The notes below the pieces were generated by a model, which did no database searches, was not told the DNA's origin, and worked only from the letters and a program-made list of their open reading frames with translations. The translations under genes and the position numbers were made by a program. A stretch of DNA of 64,000 nucleotides. Origin: Serripes groenlandicus. Lineage: Eukaryota; Mollusca; Bivalvia; Cardiida; Cardiidae. The stretch lies in contig JASEVX010000011.1 in assembly GCA_031761405.1 (NCBI GenBank), positions 16,117,609-16,181,608 on the forward strand, written 5' to 3'. Of this stretch, positions 1 to 13,006 are shown one piece after another. Numbering within the stretch: the stretch's first letter is position 1; each line of letters starts with the position of its first letter.

Positions 1-165
1 GTTCTATTTGGGTAAATAGGAAAATTTATTTTTTCTAGTTTTAGCAATAGCTGTCATCTTTTGCAGTTGAAGACTTTGGACACTTGAACCAGTTCCGTAG
101 TTGACCACAAAAGGAACATCTGTGAATACCTTCGGACATTCAGCCATTTTCAATTTTCAGTTGTA
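1..165. other. no feature recognised
   Basis: AT-rich sequence before the first composite repeat; nothing supported. Confidence 0.5.
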
Positions 166-1092
166 AAAGGCCCAAGAGGGCCAGTACTGCTCCTAGGCCA
201 AAAGGCAAAAATCAAATCTCCAAACAGCCCTGCCCCCTGGTGGTCATGTTTTTTACCAACCACCATGGCTGAAAGGAATCTTGTAGTGTCACCCAAGGAA
301 TGTTTCTGCAAAATTATTTGAAAATCGGCCTGATACTTTCTGAGGAGAGGATATTTTAAGTTTTCAATATGGTCATATAAGGCAAAATAGCCCCGCCATC
401 CGGCGGCCACGTTTTTTGACCAATCAAAATGGCTTGAAGGAATCTGATAGAGGGTCACCTAATGAACATTTATACAAAATTATTTGAAAATCGACTGAAC
501 ACTTTCGGAGAAGATTTTTTAAGTTTTCACTATAGCTATATAAGGCAAAATAGCCCCGCCCCCTGGCGGCCATGGTTTTTTCCCAATCAACATTTCTTGA
601 AGGAATCTAATAAAGGGTCACCCAAGGAACATTTTTACAAAATTATTTGAAAATCGGCCTTGACACTTTCGGAGAAGAAGGTTTTTTAAGTTTTCACTAT
701 TTTTTTCTTTTGGTTGCCATGGAAACTAGAATTATGGATGGATCAAAAAAAATTGAAGGAATTTAAGAGAGGACATTGAGAGGATGCTTCCTATGAAGTT
801 TCAACCAAATTGGCCAAGTGGTTAGGGAGAAGAAGTGGTTTAAAGGAAAAAGTTAACACACGCACAGACGCACGCACGACAGACAATTCGCCATGACATA
901 AGCTTGACTGGCTTTCAGCCAGTGGAGCTTATAACCACAAAATATCGAATTTTGAAAATCGGCCTGACACTTTCGGAGAAGAAGATTTTTTAAGTTTTCA
1001 CTATTTTTTTCTTTTGGTTGCCATGGAAACCAGAATTTTGGATGGATCAAAAGCATTTGAAGGAATTTAATAGAGGACATTGAGAGGCTGCG
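166..1092. repeat. composite repeat A, copy 1 (about 163-bp internal units)
   Basis: It begins GGCCCAAGAGGGCCAGTACT and holds two units carrying AAAATAGCCCCGCC (384 and 547) with TTATTTGAAAATCGGC. It then runs into a unique tail with GGTTGCCATGGAAACTAGAA and ACGCACGCACGACAGACAAT, ending near AGCCAGTGGAGC. From 948 to 1092 part of the unit and tail is repeated once more, so the 3' end is rearranged. Short open frames inside it are not genes. Confidence 0.8.
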
Positions 1093-1424
1093 AGACCGTT
1101 AGTACATGTACCATTCTTTCATGGAATGTATACATACAAATTATGTTATAACAAGTTTGTTTACAGTCTTTCTAACCCTTGACCACATAGACTAAATAAA
1201 CGGCAAACAACATTGAACTAAGGCTAAAATATTGACCTGAATTAATGAAAGTATAATTTTGAATAGTGGTAGTATTGAAAATATTGTGGAAAAAGACAAA
1301 CTTGCTGATTAACATTTATCTGTTAAGGTTAGTCAAAATGTGTCTAAAAGGGGCAAAGGTTAAAATAATAACTGTAGGCAAATGTTTTCGCTATCTCGAT
1401 TATAAAAAAAAAAAATTGATTCAT

Positions 1425-2640
1425 GTTTTAAAGCATTGTTCGAAAAGGAGGAATTGCTTATTGTCAGTAATTGCTCCGTTTGCAAAAATACATTCAATAT
1501 TTGCATGTGACATAAAGTAGCTATGAATAAAACGGTTCCACCCTTTCCAGCTTACAGTTTCTTTTTAACGCATGTGCAGCAGACGGCATTGGTATACATC
1601 GTGACAAGAGGAAAAATTGCTTATCATGATCCTTTTTCCTTCTTTCCACAAATGTTTCAACTATGTATTTTCCCCTAGATGTTAGGCAAAATTGCTCGTT
1701 ATCATTCATCTCTTGCATGTTATTCAAAATTTGTCTGAAAGGGAGAAAGAGTTAAAGAATGTCCATAGTAAAGCCTTTTAAATATGAAAAGAATTAATTT
1801 GAAACGTGTTGAAAAGGAGGAATTGCTCATTGTCAGCAATAGCTCCATTTTTAACAATATTTTCAATATTTGACTGTTATAGTATCACGGTAAGGGTTCC
1901 CCTTTCATGAGAAGGATGTAACCATTTTCCACTTACAGATGCAGCAGACGACATTCGAAAACATCTTGACAAAAGGAGAATTTGCTTATCGTAGGCAATT
2001 TCTACCTTTGCCACAATGGTTTCAACTCCTTTCAATAATTATAATTTTATTTACAGTGATTTGCATATTTCTCTTTATAAGTTGACTGTTGCAAACTATT
2101 GGGGTCAAAGCACGGTCGATGTTACCTAACAACACTGACATTGAGGTCAATCATAGTTTAGAGTGTGTCTCACTCATTGGAACTATTTTGCCTCATAAAT
2201 TATTGCAAGCGGATGGTTTTTCGTGATTTGATCGAACCAATAAAATCATTGTAAAAGCAAATTATAACCAATAAATTCAATTGTGAGGCTTGGTTGCAGC
2301 CATAAGTCGACTTTTCGAAAGCAGGTTAGGAATGGGATAGGGGCGAAAAGCCCATATCCCAAATATCGTCTGCTGCAGATGGGTTGAAAGATAGTTTAAC
2401 CCTTTTTTCAGGTTTTTGTCATTATGTTTTCAAATTCGTCTGCTGCAGATTTGTTGTATATGGGAAGGGGTTGAGAGGAAGAGTTATACCATCATAATAT
2501 TTGTGAGCAATTTCTCCTTTTGCCACAATGATTTCAGCTCTATTCAATAAATAAGTTTTTAATTAGAGATTTTCTACACTTTTGCCTAGATTTTTTGTAA
2601 AGATGTCTGCTTCAGATTTTTTGCATGTGGGAAAGGGCTG
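1425..2640. mobile_element. cluster of decayed TTAA-family hairpin elements
   Basis: Relics of the main family: hairpin cores near 1440-1500, 1600-1690, 1810-1870 and 1930-2060 (GCAGCAGACGACATTCGAAA), and right arms near 2430-2470 and 2505-2640 (GTCTGCTGCAGATTTGTTGT). None keeps both TTAA ends. The rest of 1093-1425 and 2070-2380 shows nothing. Confidence 0.65.
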
Positions 2641-2870
2641 TTAACCCTTTCCCTCATACGACAATTCTGCAGCAGATGACTTTGAATGTATTTTGTCAAA
2701 AGATAGAAAATCTCCATAATTGAATGGATAACCTATGACAAAAAGTGGAAAACATTGTGGCAAAGGGAGAAATTGCACGTTTTGTGCAATTTCTACTTTT
2801 GTCACTATGTTTTCAAAAAGCTGTCTGCTACAGAGGCGTCAGAAAGCGTCTATATGAGGTAAATGGTTAA
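2641..2870 (+). mobile_element. TTAA-family MITE, young subfamily, intact
   Basis: TTAA at 2641-2644 and 2867-2870. Left end CCCTTTCCCTCATACGACAA; hairpin GAAATTGCACGTTTTGTGCAATTTC, given here as arms GAAATTGCAC/GTGCAATTTC; right arm with GGCGTCAGAAAGCGTC. The right end has drifted to GGTAAATGG. Confidence 0.9.
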
Positions 2871-3633
2871 CTCAATATATCACAAAGTTCAGTTATACCA
2901 GTATACACATTAAATCTTTCTGTATTTAGTGAGATTATTACAGACAACTTTTTATAATATTGTTGAAAACAGACTGATGTAATCATTTTCTTACCTTCAT
3001 CCCGCATGCATCATTAAACGTGTATCCCTTAATTTGATTAGAATTTCAAAATCATTTTTCAAGATGTCCAAATATGGAAGAACTTAAAATAGATCAGATA
3101 TCAATATCCCATCAGCTAATGTAACTCAAACCTTTCAAACATGCAGACATATTTCGACACATCAGCAGCTAACAACGTTTCAAAACATTGATGCAAAGCG
3201 AGAAACTGCTTTCTCTTTCAGCCACAATTCTTTTTATTTATAGAGATTTACCATCTTTTTTGTGTAGACAATTTCAAATTCAGGGTTATCTGCTGCAGAT
3301 TCATTGCATTTGAGAAAGTATTAATAAAATGAAAACAAACCATCTGGTTATTATAAGTCTCCATGTCTATCTATATACACATCCCTCATTGACATTTCAA
3401 TTCACAAAATGTCCAACTAATTTATTAACAAAGCTGCCTTGAAATGGCAATATCAAAGTTCATGGATCAATGTCATGAAGTCTAGCCCAGAGGCATGTAC
3501 CCATGTACTTAAACAGCATGAAAAATCAATTTACCGCAGACTCTTATTACTACATTCAGTCCACTGCATTTTAAACAAGAGGACCATGATGTTCCTAAAT
3601 CGCTCACCTGATTTTAAAGAACAGGAATAGTTT
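2871..3633. other. no gene; decayed elements
   Basis: Holds a worn minus-oriented hairpin element (about 3165-3336, ending GTCTGCTGCAGATT-like) and a terminal remnant of a composite repeat at 3576-3612 (ACAAGAGGACCATGATGTTC). The small open frame over 3439-3630 has no coding features. Confidence 0.5.
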
Positions 3634-3844
3634 TTAACTCTTAGCACGCTAGCTGCTGGTTTTGACCACTGTTGATGACATTTGCCATCAGTTTGTATCG
3701 AGATCAGACCCAAAACAACGTGGGGACTGATCTGAGATACAAAAGATTTGAACCTCAGATTCTATTTCAGTAAATATTTGGGGAAAAGAAATATTTTTTC
3801 AAACAAAATAGCAGACGAAAATAATTTAGCATGCAAAGAGTTAA
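3634..3844. mobile_element. second TTAA family: MITE with ACTCTTNGCAYGCTA ends
   Basis: TTAA at 3634-3637 and 3841-3844. The termini ACTCTTAGCACGCTAGC and TTTAGCATGCAAAGAGT are inverted repeats over about 15 bp. The interior is unrelated to the CCCTTTCCC family. Confidence 0.75.
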
Positions 3845-5570
3845 TGTTGTTACTCAGTACTCCAGGTTACAAGCCATGTCTGGCAATTGATTGAAATCAT
3901 TTCAACAATCTTCGTAGAGAGGCATCCAAATTGTGCCAAATTATTTTCAAATTTGGCCAAAGCTTTTGGTCATGCAAAGTTTTTACACATGTTTAATTAA
4001 AAGTTTGTATAAGTATTTACTACAAGAGAAAGTTGATGCAACGCATCAATGTCGCCGGATTTCCATAGTGTAGTTATGCATAACACTAACATTATAGTAG
4101 TTGAATAAACAGTTATCAACTGAGGGGCATATTGGAACATCAGGGGTGGGGTCAAGTGAAAAAGTATCATAACTTGCATTGTTTTGTCAACGAAGTGAAT
4201 GATAATTGAAGCCTTTCATTGGTTATGATCAATCTCCATTCCAACCAACCAACTAATTATTGATCATAAACAGTAATGGAAATGAGTAATCTTGCCAATC
4301 ATTAGTCTTAGTATGTATACAGTGCTTTCATTAAGGAATAATTATAAGATTTGTGAAATCCACATACACTTTTCAAGATGTTTGTCAGAATATTTGAATA
4401 TTATTATTTTTCAATAAAACCACAAAACAGACAATTTAGGATTTGCATGCAATAGCACGTCATTTTACCTTTCCTCTTTTAAAGTCAACAGTGGACAACT
4501 TTGCAGCAATCTACTTTTAAAACAATGAGATAAGGGTTAAATCGCTGAAGACATGAGTTTTCTCTTTTTCTCAAAATGATATTAGCTTGGCATTCTAATT
4601 ATATCATACTTTAACAAATGTTGAAATGTAGTCCAATATTTATAAATTAGACCACCTTCGAAATATAGTATCAACTAAACAGTTAAATCTCATTGAAATT
4701 GTTGTATAATTTAAACCTAACTTCGAACATAAATTTAGCCCAGGGACACTATATTACATTATTGTACACATGTTAATTTATTTTAATTCTTTCCTTCCTT
4801 TTTATAATGAAAATAACAAACTACTCATGTTTTAAAATTATATTATGATGAGCGCCCTTGTGTCAATGATGCATAACAATATGCAGATCAGAAGCAATAT
4901 GCCTTTAGGGAATTAAATGACACATTTAAAATTGTCAAGGACGAAATAATTGTGTACGAAAGACCCGATTATTTCTTATTCGCAGAGGTGTCGTTCTTGA
5001 AACTCTCTTTATAGGCAGAGTGTTCGTTCAGTCATTTTTCCATTAAAACCAGTTTTATCTCGGTTTGTTCTTTTCTTCATTTGTTTCGAACCAAATAAAC
5101 ATTTTAAATCACCTATAATATACTATTTGTAAGTGAGTATAAAGAGCGGCTCTCTGCAAAGGAGATTGATCTACGCAGTTGGTATTCACGAGTCACGCAG
5201 GTGCGCGTAAGTAAACAAATTAGACTGCGACGTAAAGGTTTGTAGTTATCGCCTTTTGATTACATGTAGTATATAGTGTAAAATAAAGTATACCAGTCTA
5301 GCTAATAGGGACTGTTTTGTCTTCGTAAATAAAACAAAAAAACATAAATGTGAGTCAAAATAAAGAAACGGAAAATACCTAAAACATCGGAATATTTATT
5401 TCATTTTAGATGTGTCATTACTTAGTGTTTTTAAACAAACACAATTGTAATATGTTCAAGACATCTAAATGTGTTTCTTTCTAATTATAATCCCCCCTCC
5501 CATGTGATTTCAGAAAACCTATTAAAAGTAGAAGTCGCGGGCTTCTGCCCGGCGACTAATAATATATATA
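3845..5570. other. no gene recognised
   Basis: AT-rich non-coding sequence. The only recognisable item is CAGGGACACTATATTACAT near 4741, which matches one arm of the small hairpin at 34742-34775. Confidence 0.5.
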
Positions 5571-6257
5571 TATAATGAAAACAAGTCCAGCACCTTGGCT
5601 GATGTGTTTGCTGAATAATTTGAACAGTTTAGTAGAGGGTAACCCAAGTAACATTAAATTTGTGCAATGAAATTTGATGAAAGTGGGGAAAAGATAATTA
5701 AACAAAGGGACTATGAAGGCTCTGGATTGCTCATCTGAGTTTCAAAGTGGGTCCTCACTTAGTTCGCTCAAAACAAAACAACAACACTACTCTATGTTGT
5801 GCGTACAGGGAGACGCTTGTATTGGCAGTCGACACACAAATATACATATATACAACAGGCATATTTTTGTAATAAAAGCATAATAGCAATGTAAAAGAAA
5901 TACATGTATGTACCGGTACTCAGACATCAGTTACTGCGTATGGCCGACTCGCCCAGGAACAACCAGAGATAAAATTATTAGTAAAAACTCTGGAAACCTG
6001 TGTCCACGTGTCAAATGTCATGCCATAAAATGTCAAACCCCATTTGCAGTATTAATCCTTAATATATCATTTAATAATGTATGGGTATACTCATACGTAT
6101 TGAACTTTAAGTTCTCTCTATGAATAACTGATTAAACATAACTGAAATAAAATTAGTCTAATAACGATTTCCAAACAGAAATAAAAAAATTATTCCCTTC
6201 CGAAATAATATTTAACATGTGATATTATTTCCATTTCAAACATCTTACATGTGATAC
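5571..6257. other. no gene; worn composite-repeat pieces
   Basis: At 5580-5740 there are fragments of composite-repeat wording (GTAGAGGGTAACCCAAGTAA). The open frame at 5908-6123 shows no coding signature. Confidence 0.45.
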
Positions 6258-7380
6258 AAGAGGCCCAAGAGGGCCAGTATCGCTCCACAGCCATAAGGCA
6301 AAAATAAAATCTCCAAACAGCCCTGTCCCCTGGTGGCTATTTTTTTTTTACCAACCATCATGGCTTAAAGGAATCTTGTAGAGTTTCACCCAAGGAATGT
6401 TTCTGCAAAATTATTTGAAAATCGGCCCGACACTATATACATATTTTAAGTTTTCACTATAGCCATATAAGGCCAAATAGCCCCACCCCCTGGCAGCCAT
6501 ATTGTTCAACCAATCAACATGGCTTGAAAGAATCTGATAGAGGGTAAGCCTAGGAACATTTCTACAAAATTATTTGAAAATCGGCTGAACACTTTCGGAG
6601 AAGAAGATTTTTTAAGTTTTCACTATAGCTATATAAGGCAAAATAGCCCCGCCCCCTGGCGGCAATGTTTTTCAACCAATCAACATTTCTTGAAGGAATC
6701 TAATAAAGGGTCACCCAAGGAACATTTCTACAAAATTATTTGAAAATCGGCCTGACACTTTTTGAGGAGAAGATTTTTTAAGTTTTCTCTTTAGCCATAT
6801 AGGCAAAATAGCCCCGCCCTGTGACGGCCATGTTTTTTTACCAATCAACATGGTTTGAAGGAATCTGATAGAGGGTCACCCATGGAACATTTCTACAAAA
6901 TTATTTAAAAATCTGCTGAACACTTTTGGAGAAGAAGACTTTTTAAGTTTTCACTATAGCTATATAAGGCAAAATAGCCCCGCCCCCTGGCGGCCATGTT
7001 TTTTGCCCAATCAACATTTCTTGAAGGAATCTAATAAAGGGTCACCCAAGGAACATTTTTACAAAATTATTTGAAAATCGGCCTTGACACTTTCGGAGAA
7101 GAAGATTTTTTAAGTTTTCGCTAGTTTTTTCTTTTGGTTGCCATGGAAACTAGAATTATGGATGGATCAAAAAAAATTGAAGGAATTTAAGAGAGGACAT
7201 TGAGAGGATGCTTCCTATGAAGTTTCAACCAAATTGGCCAAGTGGTTAGGGAGAAGAAGTGGTTTAAAGGAAAAAGTTAACGCACGCACAGACGCACGCA
7301 CGACAGACAATTCGCCATGACATAAGCTCGACTGGCTTTCAGCCAGTGGAGTTAATAACCACAAAATATCGAATTTTGAA
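6258..7380. repeat. composite repeat A, copy 2 (four 164-166 bp units)
   Basis: It begins AAGAGGCCCAAGAGGGCCAG and ends CAGCCAGTGGAG, as copy 1 does. The internal landmark (C/A)AAATAGCCCC recurs at 6474, 6640, 6804 and 6970. It has two more units than copy 1, so unit number varies between copies. Confidence 0.85.
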
Positions 7381-8152
7381 TTTTTAAAGATTTGACTGCC
7401 AGGGGTGTGTGGGAACGGGTTTAGGAGGGGATTTGTTCAATATAAGATCAAACAGCTTAGAACCCCCTGCCCCCCATCCCCTGATTGCCAACATTTTGTT
7501 AATTAATCAATATGGTTTGAAGGAATCAGATGGTCAAGTCAGCAAATATATAAACATGCAAAGGAATATTTCTGCATAATTATTTCAAGATCCAACATCC
7601 AGTTTGAGCAGAGAAGACTTTTATTTTTTTTTATTTTAGTTGAAATGGAAACAAGAATTCTGGAGAGGACATTTAGAGCATGCTTGTTGTGAAGTTTCAT
7701 CCCAAATGACCCACTGGTTACAGAGAGGAGAAGATGTTGACGGTCAGATGATATATGCTGGACACTGGACAGAGGGTGATCACAATAACTCACCTTTAAG
7801 CACCTTGAGCTCAGGTGGGCTAAAACCACACTGGCATAATAAATAAACTTCCCTTTAATACTTATTATTGTACCTTACATACCAGTATCACAGTTAAAGG
7901 TTTAGTAAATAGATTCATTCTTTTAATATTCTAAGTTACAAATTACACATAGATGTATGTATTTCATGAACGGGCAGTTTTAATTATGCCACTATTCGAT
8001 TACACACTCCCCTATATATATAAATGTTGTGTATTAATAACTTTAAAGTGAAGTAAAAAGTCTCATGCTTCAAACAGAAGCTAGCAAATAAGCTTGATCA
8101 TTGACTTATTCTATTTATAGTTAACATTCTCCCTGATGAAAAACATGTTAAA
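7381..8152. repeat. tail of another composite repeat, then plain sequence
   Basis: It ends GGTGATCACAATAACTCACC...GAGCTCAGGTGGGCTAAAA near 7828, a typical terminus of these elements. The two open frames here (7539-7829 and 7640-7846) overlap on opposite strands inside the repeat and are not genes. Nothing was seen from 7846 to 8152. Confidence 0.5.
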
Positions 8153-8376
8153 TTAACCCTTTCCCGTAGACGCTTTCCGACACCTCTGCAGCAAACATCT
8201 TCTGAAAACATTGTGACAAAAGGAGAAATTGCTCAAACAAGCAATTTCTCTATTTGCCACAATGTTTACAACTCTATCAATAATTAATGTTATATTTATC
8301 GAGATTTTCTATATTTTTGTGTACATGTTTTCAAAGTTGTCTGCTGCAGATTTGTTGTTTGTGGATAAGGGTTTAA
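8153..8376 (-). mobile_element. TTAA-family MITE
   Basis: TTAA at 8153-8156 and 8373-8376. Left end CCCTTTCCCGTAGACGC; hairpin GAAATTGCTC...AAGCAATTTC; right end CTGCAGATTTGTTGTTTGTG. Confidence 0.85.
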
Positions 8377-8763
8377 CATAGAATGAGGAGAAATTGCTTG
8401 TTTGGTCCCGATTTCTATGCAAATTTTCCTGCCAAATTCACCAGTACTGCTGGTAATATAAGCTTATGCTGACACCAGTGCATTTTTGTGTTATTGTAAA
8501 AATTAACTTCCCGGTATAAGATAAGATCTATGACTGTATTTTAACTCAACATCAACACCAAGGAGAACGATTTTTATTTGTTTGGACTTGTCCAAATAAA
8601 TATAGAGATAGCTTTCTGAAGCCATACGTCTTATGGAAAAGTCCTAAATTTCATACACCCTGAAAGTAGTACTCAATACTTGCTCTTATTTATCTATAGC
8701 TTTTGATGTAATTTGAAGATTTCAGTGCTTCCTGTTTTTTTGTTGTTCAGGGGAAATAAAAGG
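8377..8763. other. no feature recognised
   Basis: AT-rich spacer between two hairpin elements. Confidence 0.5.
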
Positions 8764-8991
8764 TTAACCATTTCCCACACAAAACAAATCTGCAGCAGAC
8801 GACTTTGGAAATATCTTGGCAGAAATATGGAAAATCTTCATAAATGAGAGTATCATTTTTATATAGTGTTGAAAACATTGTGGGAAAAGGGGAAATTGCT
8901 CATCTTGAGCAGTTTCTTCTTTTCGCAATGTTTTAAAAATTCTTCCATTGCAGATGTGCCAAAATGCATCTACAAGAAGGTAAGGGGTGAA
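8764..8991 (+). mobile_element. TTAA-family MITE
   Basis: TTAA at 8764; the right duplication has changed to TGAA. Hairpin GAAATTGCTCATCTTGAGCA followed by a mutated arm. Confidence 0.8.
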
Positions 8992-9095
8992 CCTCATGTT
9001 GTGTTCATTCTTACACAGTTAAATCCATTACACAGCTAAATTTAAGGAGAAAGTGACAAATAATGGGAACAGTGGATAAATGTGAAACTTGTTAT

Positions 9096-11445
9096 AAAAA
9101 CAAGAGCTGTCAGAGGACAGCACGCTCGACTTTTTCGTGCTTGCCAATAAAACAAAACTATTGTGGGTGATACAGAAAACATAACCAAGTACTTTATGAT
9201 ATTATTTATAAGCAATTAAAGTACTTTATAAGTCGAAAAAGGGTCATAACTCTTACAAAAACTTTTACTGAATTATGTACTCTTGGCTGTTGGTATAGGT
9301 AATGATGGTCAGAAAATTTGTAAGTGTTCAAGCTTTATCTCTAATTGTTTTGAAAAAAATTGATTTGGTATGAATAACTAAACCAAATTTCTAAAATAAA
9401 AAAAGGGCCATAATACTTAAAATAAACTTGACAGAGTTATGTACTCTTGTCTGTTGATGGAGGTAATGATGGTAAATAAGTATTGTAAATGTATAAGCTA
9501 CATCTCTAATGGTTATGAAAAAAAGTGGGGTGGTACGAAAACTTAACCAAAATTCTAAGTAAAAAAGGGCCATAATTCTTACAAAATCATGAACAGAGTT
9601 ATGTACTCTTGTCTGTTGCTTAAGGTTATGATGGTGAAAAAGTATTATAAGTTTCAAAGTAACATCTGTAATGGTTTTGAAAAACAAGAGGGCCATGATG
9701 GCCCTGGATCGCTCACCTTAATTATACAATGTACTAGTTGTTATGCAAAACAAATCAAGACAATTATTCTGAATGCAACCTCCAGTATTAACAAGATTTT
9801 CCTTCATTTGGCCTAGTGATCTATAAATTATTTTTCCTGATATGACCCATGATATCATCAAAACAACATTCTGACAAATTTTCATATTGCTCAAAGGTAA
9901 AAATGCGACCTCCGGAGTTTGAACAATATTTTCCTTTATTGACCTTGTTTCTGTCCCCCATATGACCCATATTCGAACTTGAACTAGATATCATTTAGAC
10001 AAACATTCTGACCAAATTTCAAAATGCTTAAGCAAAAAATGCGGCATCCAAAGTGTTAACAAGATTTTCCTTCAGTTTAGTGACCTAGTTTTTGACCCAG
10101 TATGACCCATATTTGAACTTGGCCTAGATATCATTCAGCTAAACATTTTGACCAAATTTCAAGCTGCTGTAGCAAAACATGCGGCTTCTACAGAGTTAAC
10201 AAGATTTTCCCTTAATTTGGCCTAGTGACCTAGTTTCTGACCCAATATGACCCATATTTAAACTTGACCTACATATCATCAAGACAAACATTCTGATAAA
10301 GTTTCAACATGCTCATTGCTCAAGTTGAAAATGTGGCTTCTACAGTGTTAACAAGATTACCCTTCAATGTGGCCAAGTGACCTAGTTTTTGACCCGGCAT
10401 GACCCATATTCAAACTTGGCCTAGATATCATTCAGCTCAACATTCTGACTATATTTCAAGCTGCTGAAGCAAAAAATGCAGCTTCTACAGTGTTAACAAG
10501 ATTTCCCTTCAATTTGGCCTAGTGACCTAGTTTTTGACCCGGCATGACCCATATTCGAACTTGACCTAGATATTTTAAAGACAAACATTTTGACAAAATT
10601 TCAAACTGCTGAAGCAAAAATTGCCGCCTCTGGAGTGTTAACAAGATTTTCCTTCAATTTGACCTAGTGACCTACTTTTTGACCCGACATGACCCATGTT
10701 CGACCTTGACCTACATATCATCAAGACAATCATTCTGATAAAGTTTTAACATGCTCAAGTTGAAAATGTGGCCTCCAGAGTGTTAACAAGATTTCGCTTC
10801 AATGTGACCTAGTGACCTCATTTTTGACCTCATATGGCCCAGTTTCGAACTTGTCCAAGATTTGATGGAGATGAATGTTTTGATACACTTTCATGAAGAT
10901 TGGATGCAAAATGTAGCCTGTAGAGTGTTAACAAGCTGAAATGTTGACGACACACGACGGATGACGGACGGACGCCGGACAAAATGTGATCACTTCGTGC
11001 ATAGGTGAGCTAAAAATACAAAAAATACAAAAAACTCAACCAAAATTCTAAGTTGAAAAAGGGCCATTATTCTTTCAAAAACCCTGACAGAGTTATGTAC
11101 TCTTGTCTGTTGATGGAGGTAATGATGGTGAATAAATGTTGTATAAGTTTCAAAGCAATATCAGTAATGTTTTTGACAACAAAGTGAATTGGTACAAAAA
11201 ACTTAACCAAAATTCTAAGCCAAGAAAGGGCCATATTTCTTACAAAAGCCTTGACAGAGTTATGTACTCTTGTCTGTTGATGGAGGTAATGATGGTGAAT
11301 AAGTGTTGTAAGTTTCCAAGCAATATCAGTAATGGTTTTGACAAAAAAAGTGAATTGGTTCAAAAAACTTAACCAAGGTGAGACACCAACGCCGACGCCG
11401 AGGCAAGTAGTATAGCTAGCCTTTTCTTCGAAAATTCGAGCTAAA
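9096..11445. repeat. composite repeat B (161-167 bp units), interrupted by composite repeat C
   Basis: It starts ACAAGAGCTGTCAGAGGACA and ends GGTGAGACACC...AAAATTCGAGCTAAAAA. Units marked by GAGTTATGTACTCTTGTCTG (or close variants) occur at 9273, 9434 and 9596, then again at 11092 and 11259 after the interruption. The open frames at 9391-9696 and 11067-11483 are translations of these units. Confidence 0.8.
9684..11014 (+). repeat. composite repeat C, nested in B (about 145-bp units)
   Basis: It starts ACAAGAGGGCCATGATGGCC and ends with GACGGATGACGGACGGACGC and CATAGGTGAGCTAAAAA. The landmark AACAAGATTTTCC recurs near 10059, 10199, 10350, 10495, 10640, 10785 and 10930 (spacing 140-151). Units read TGACCTAGTTTTTGACCC... 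with TTCGAACTTGACCTAGATAT. Confidence 0.85.
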
Positions 11446-11628
11446 AAGGCAAAATCCTCAACATTTACTGAGGCGATAATCAATTAACTATATACTTGAA
11501 AATGAAACTAACTACATTATCCAAAATTTACTCCTAGGTAAAGATTTAATATACAACACATGTATATTGTAATATTGGCAACTGTGATTTCAAACCAACC
11601 GTGCATACAACACTATCTTGAATGTATC

Positions 11629-11818
11629 TTAACACTTTCCCACATACAGACACTTTCAGATGCCTCTACAGCAGACAACGTTTGAAAACATTGTGATAAA
11701 AGGAGGAATTTCTCCATAATTGCCAGAATGCTTTTGACTCTATTCAATTATTATACTTATGTTAACAGAGATTTTTCATATTTTTGCCCGGATGATTTCA
11801 AAGTCGTCGGCTTGCATC
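11629..11818 (-). mobile_element. TTAA-family MITE, right end lost
   Basis: TTAA at 11629-11632, then CACTTTCCCACATACAGACA. The hairpin has collapsed (GAGGAATTTCTCC). The right arm stops after GTCGTCGGCTTGCAT. Confidence 0.7.
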
Positions 11819-12920
11819 AACATAATAAATAAACATTGCGAGAAAAGGGGGAGAAATCTATACCCTTTTGATGCCTCTGTAATAGGCAACATATAATAGC
11901 AATCTGAGAAACAGATGCATTGCTTGTAAAGAATTCACCCTTGTCCCAAAGAGTGTATTTTTTTTTTAATTTTGATATTTTATCCTCTGATTTATGTAGA
12001 ATGTTGGCCATGTTTTCAAACAATCAATATAACTTGACCAGATCAATTTATGTAGAAGATTAATTAAGGAACAATTCTGTGAAATTATCTTGAAATCAGA
12101 CAAGTAGTTTGAAAGGAGAAGATTTTCATCATGTTTCCCCCCAGGTTTTTTTTACCTTATAGAGAAGCGGCCCCTTCCCCTCGGAAAATAAGCATAGTTT
12201 TTCCAACTATAAATATAAATTCACCTCCGATAAAAAAAAAAAAAAGTTTTTTGTTTTTTTCATATTTAACTTTTGAACATTAGCTTAAATCTCATTTATC
12301 TTTCCACAATGAACAGAATAAACTTTGACTTCAGGTATAGGCTTGTTGCCCTTAGAGAATATGACCCAAAAACTGTTGTGACAAGATGGTTGTTGTCTTG
12401 ACTAAGACGGAAAAGACCACATACTTTGCCATATGGAGCCAGAAATTGAAACACAGTTTCTAGCCTATGCTGTATATCTGACAGTCTCAGCAGCTTCTTT
12501 TCACAGCATGTTTTGGACCATGTTTACATTACATTCATGATTGACCATAACTGTGTATTGCACTATTGTAGTTCACATTGTGTTTCGAAAAAATGCAAGT
12601 AGAAAATCTTGCTTATTTCGACCATTGACAGTGGTATAGTTTGAGTGAACTGGAGTATGACAATCTAGTGGAGGAGTTCAAGAACATGAAAAATAGACAG
12701 ATGGCCTTGTAATGATAAAAGTTAAACATGCACATTATACTAGTTTACAATTTTCCCCCTTTTTTTTCTAAAACGCCGCGAAATTTTCCCCTTCTCAAAG
12801 GCCCTAGGCACCTTCCCCTTTTTCAGAAAAAAAACCCTGCCCCCTTTATAATGCCGCAGCAACCAGGATTTCTGTGAAGTTTGTTTGAAATGAGCCCAGT
12901 GATTCAAGAGGACACGTTGC
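11819..12920. other. no gene recognised
   Basis: Around 12040-12130 there is a worn piece of the D-type composite repeat (GAAATTATCTTGAAATCAGA). The region has several T/A homopolymers (11948, 12232). Nothing coding was seen in 12130-12920. Confidence 0.45.
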
Positions 12921-13006
12921 TTAACCCTTTCCCACATACAACAAATCTACAGCAGACGACTTTGAAAACAGTGACAAAAACCTGTAAAATCTCCATAAAA
13001 GTTAGC
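12921..13006 (+). mobile_element. left half of a TTAA-family MITE
   Basis: TTAA at 12921-12924 and CCCTTTCCCACATACAACAA, broken off after ATCTCCATAAAAG where the next element begins. Confidence 0.7.

Noticed and set aside
11067..11483. 138-residue minus frame
   Set aside because: Lies wholly in composite repeat B and repeats its units; a relative occurs at 9391-9696.
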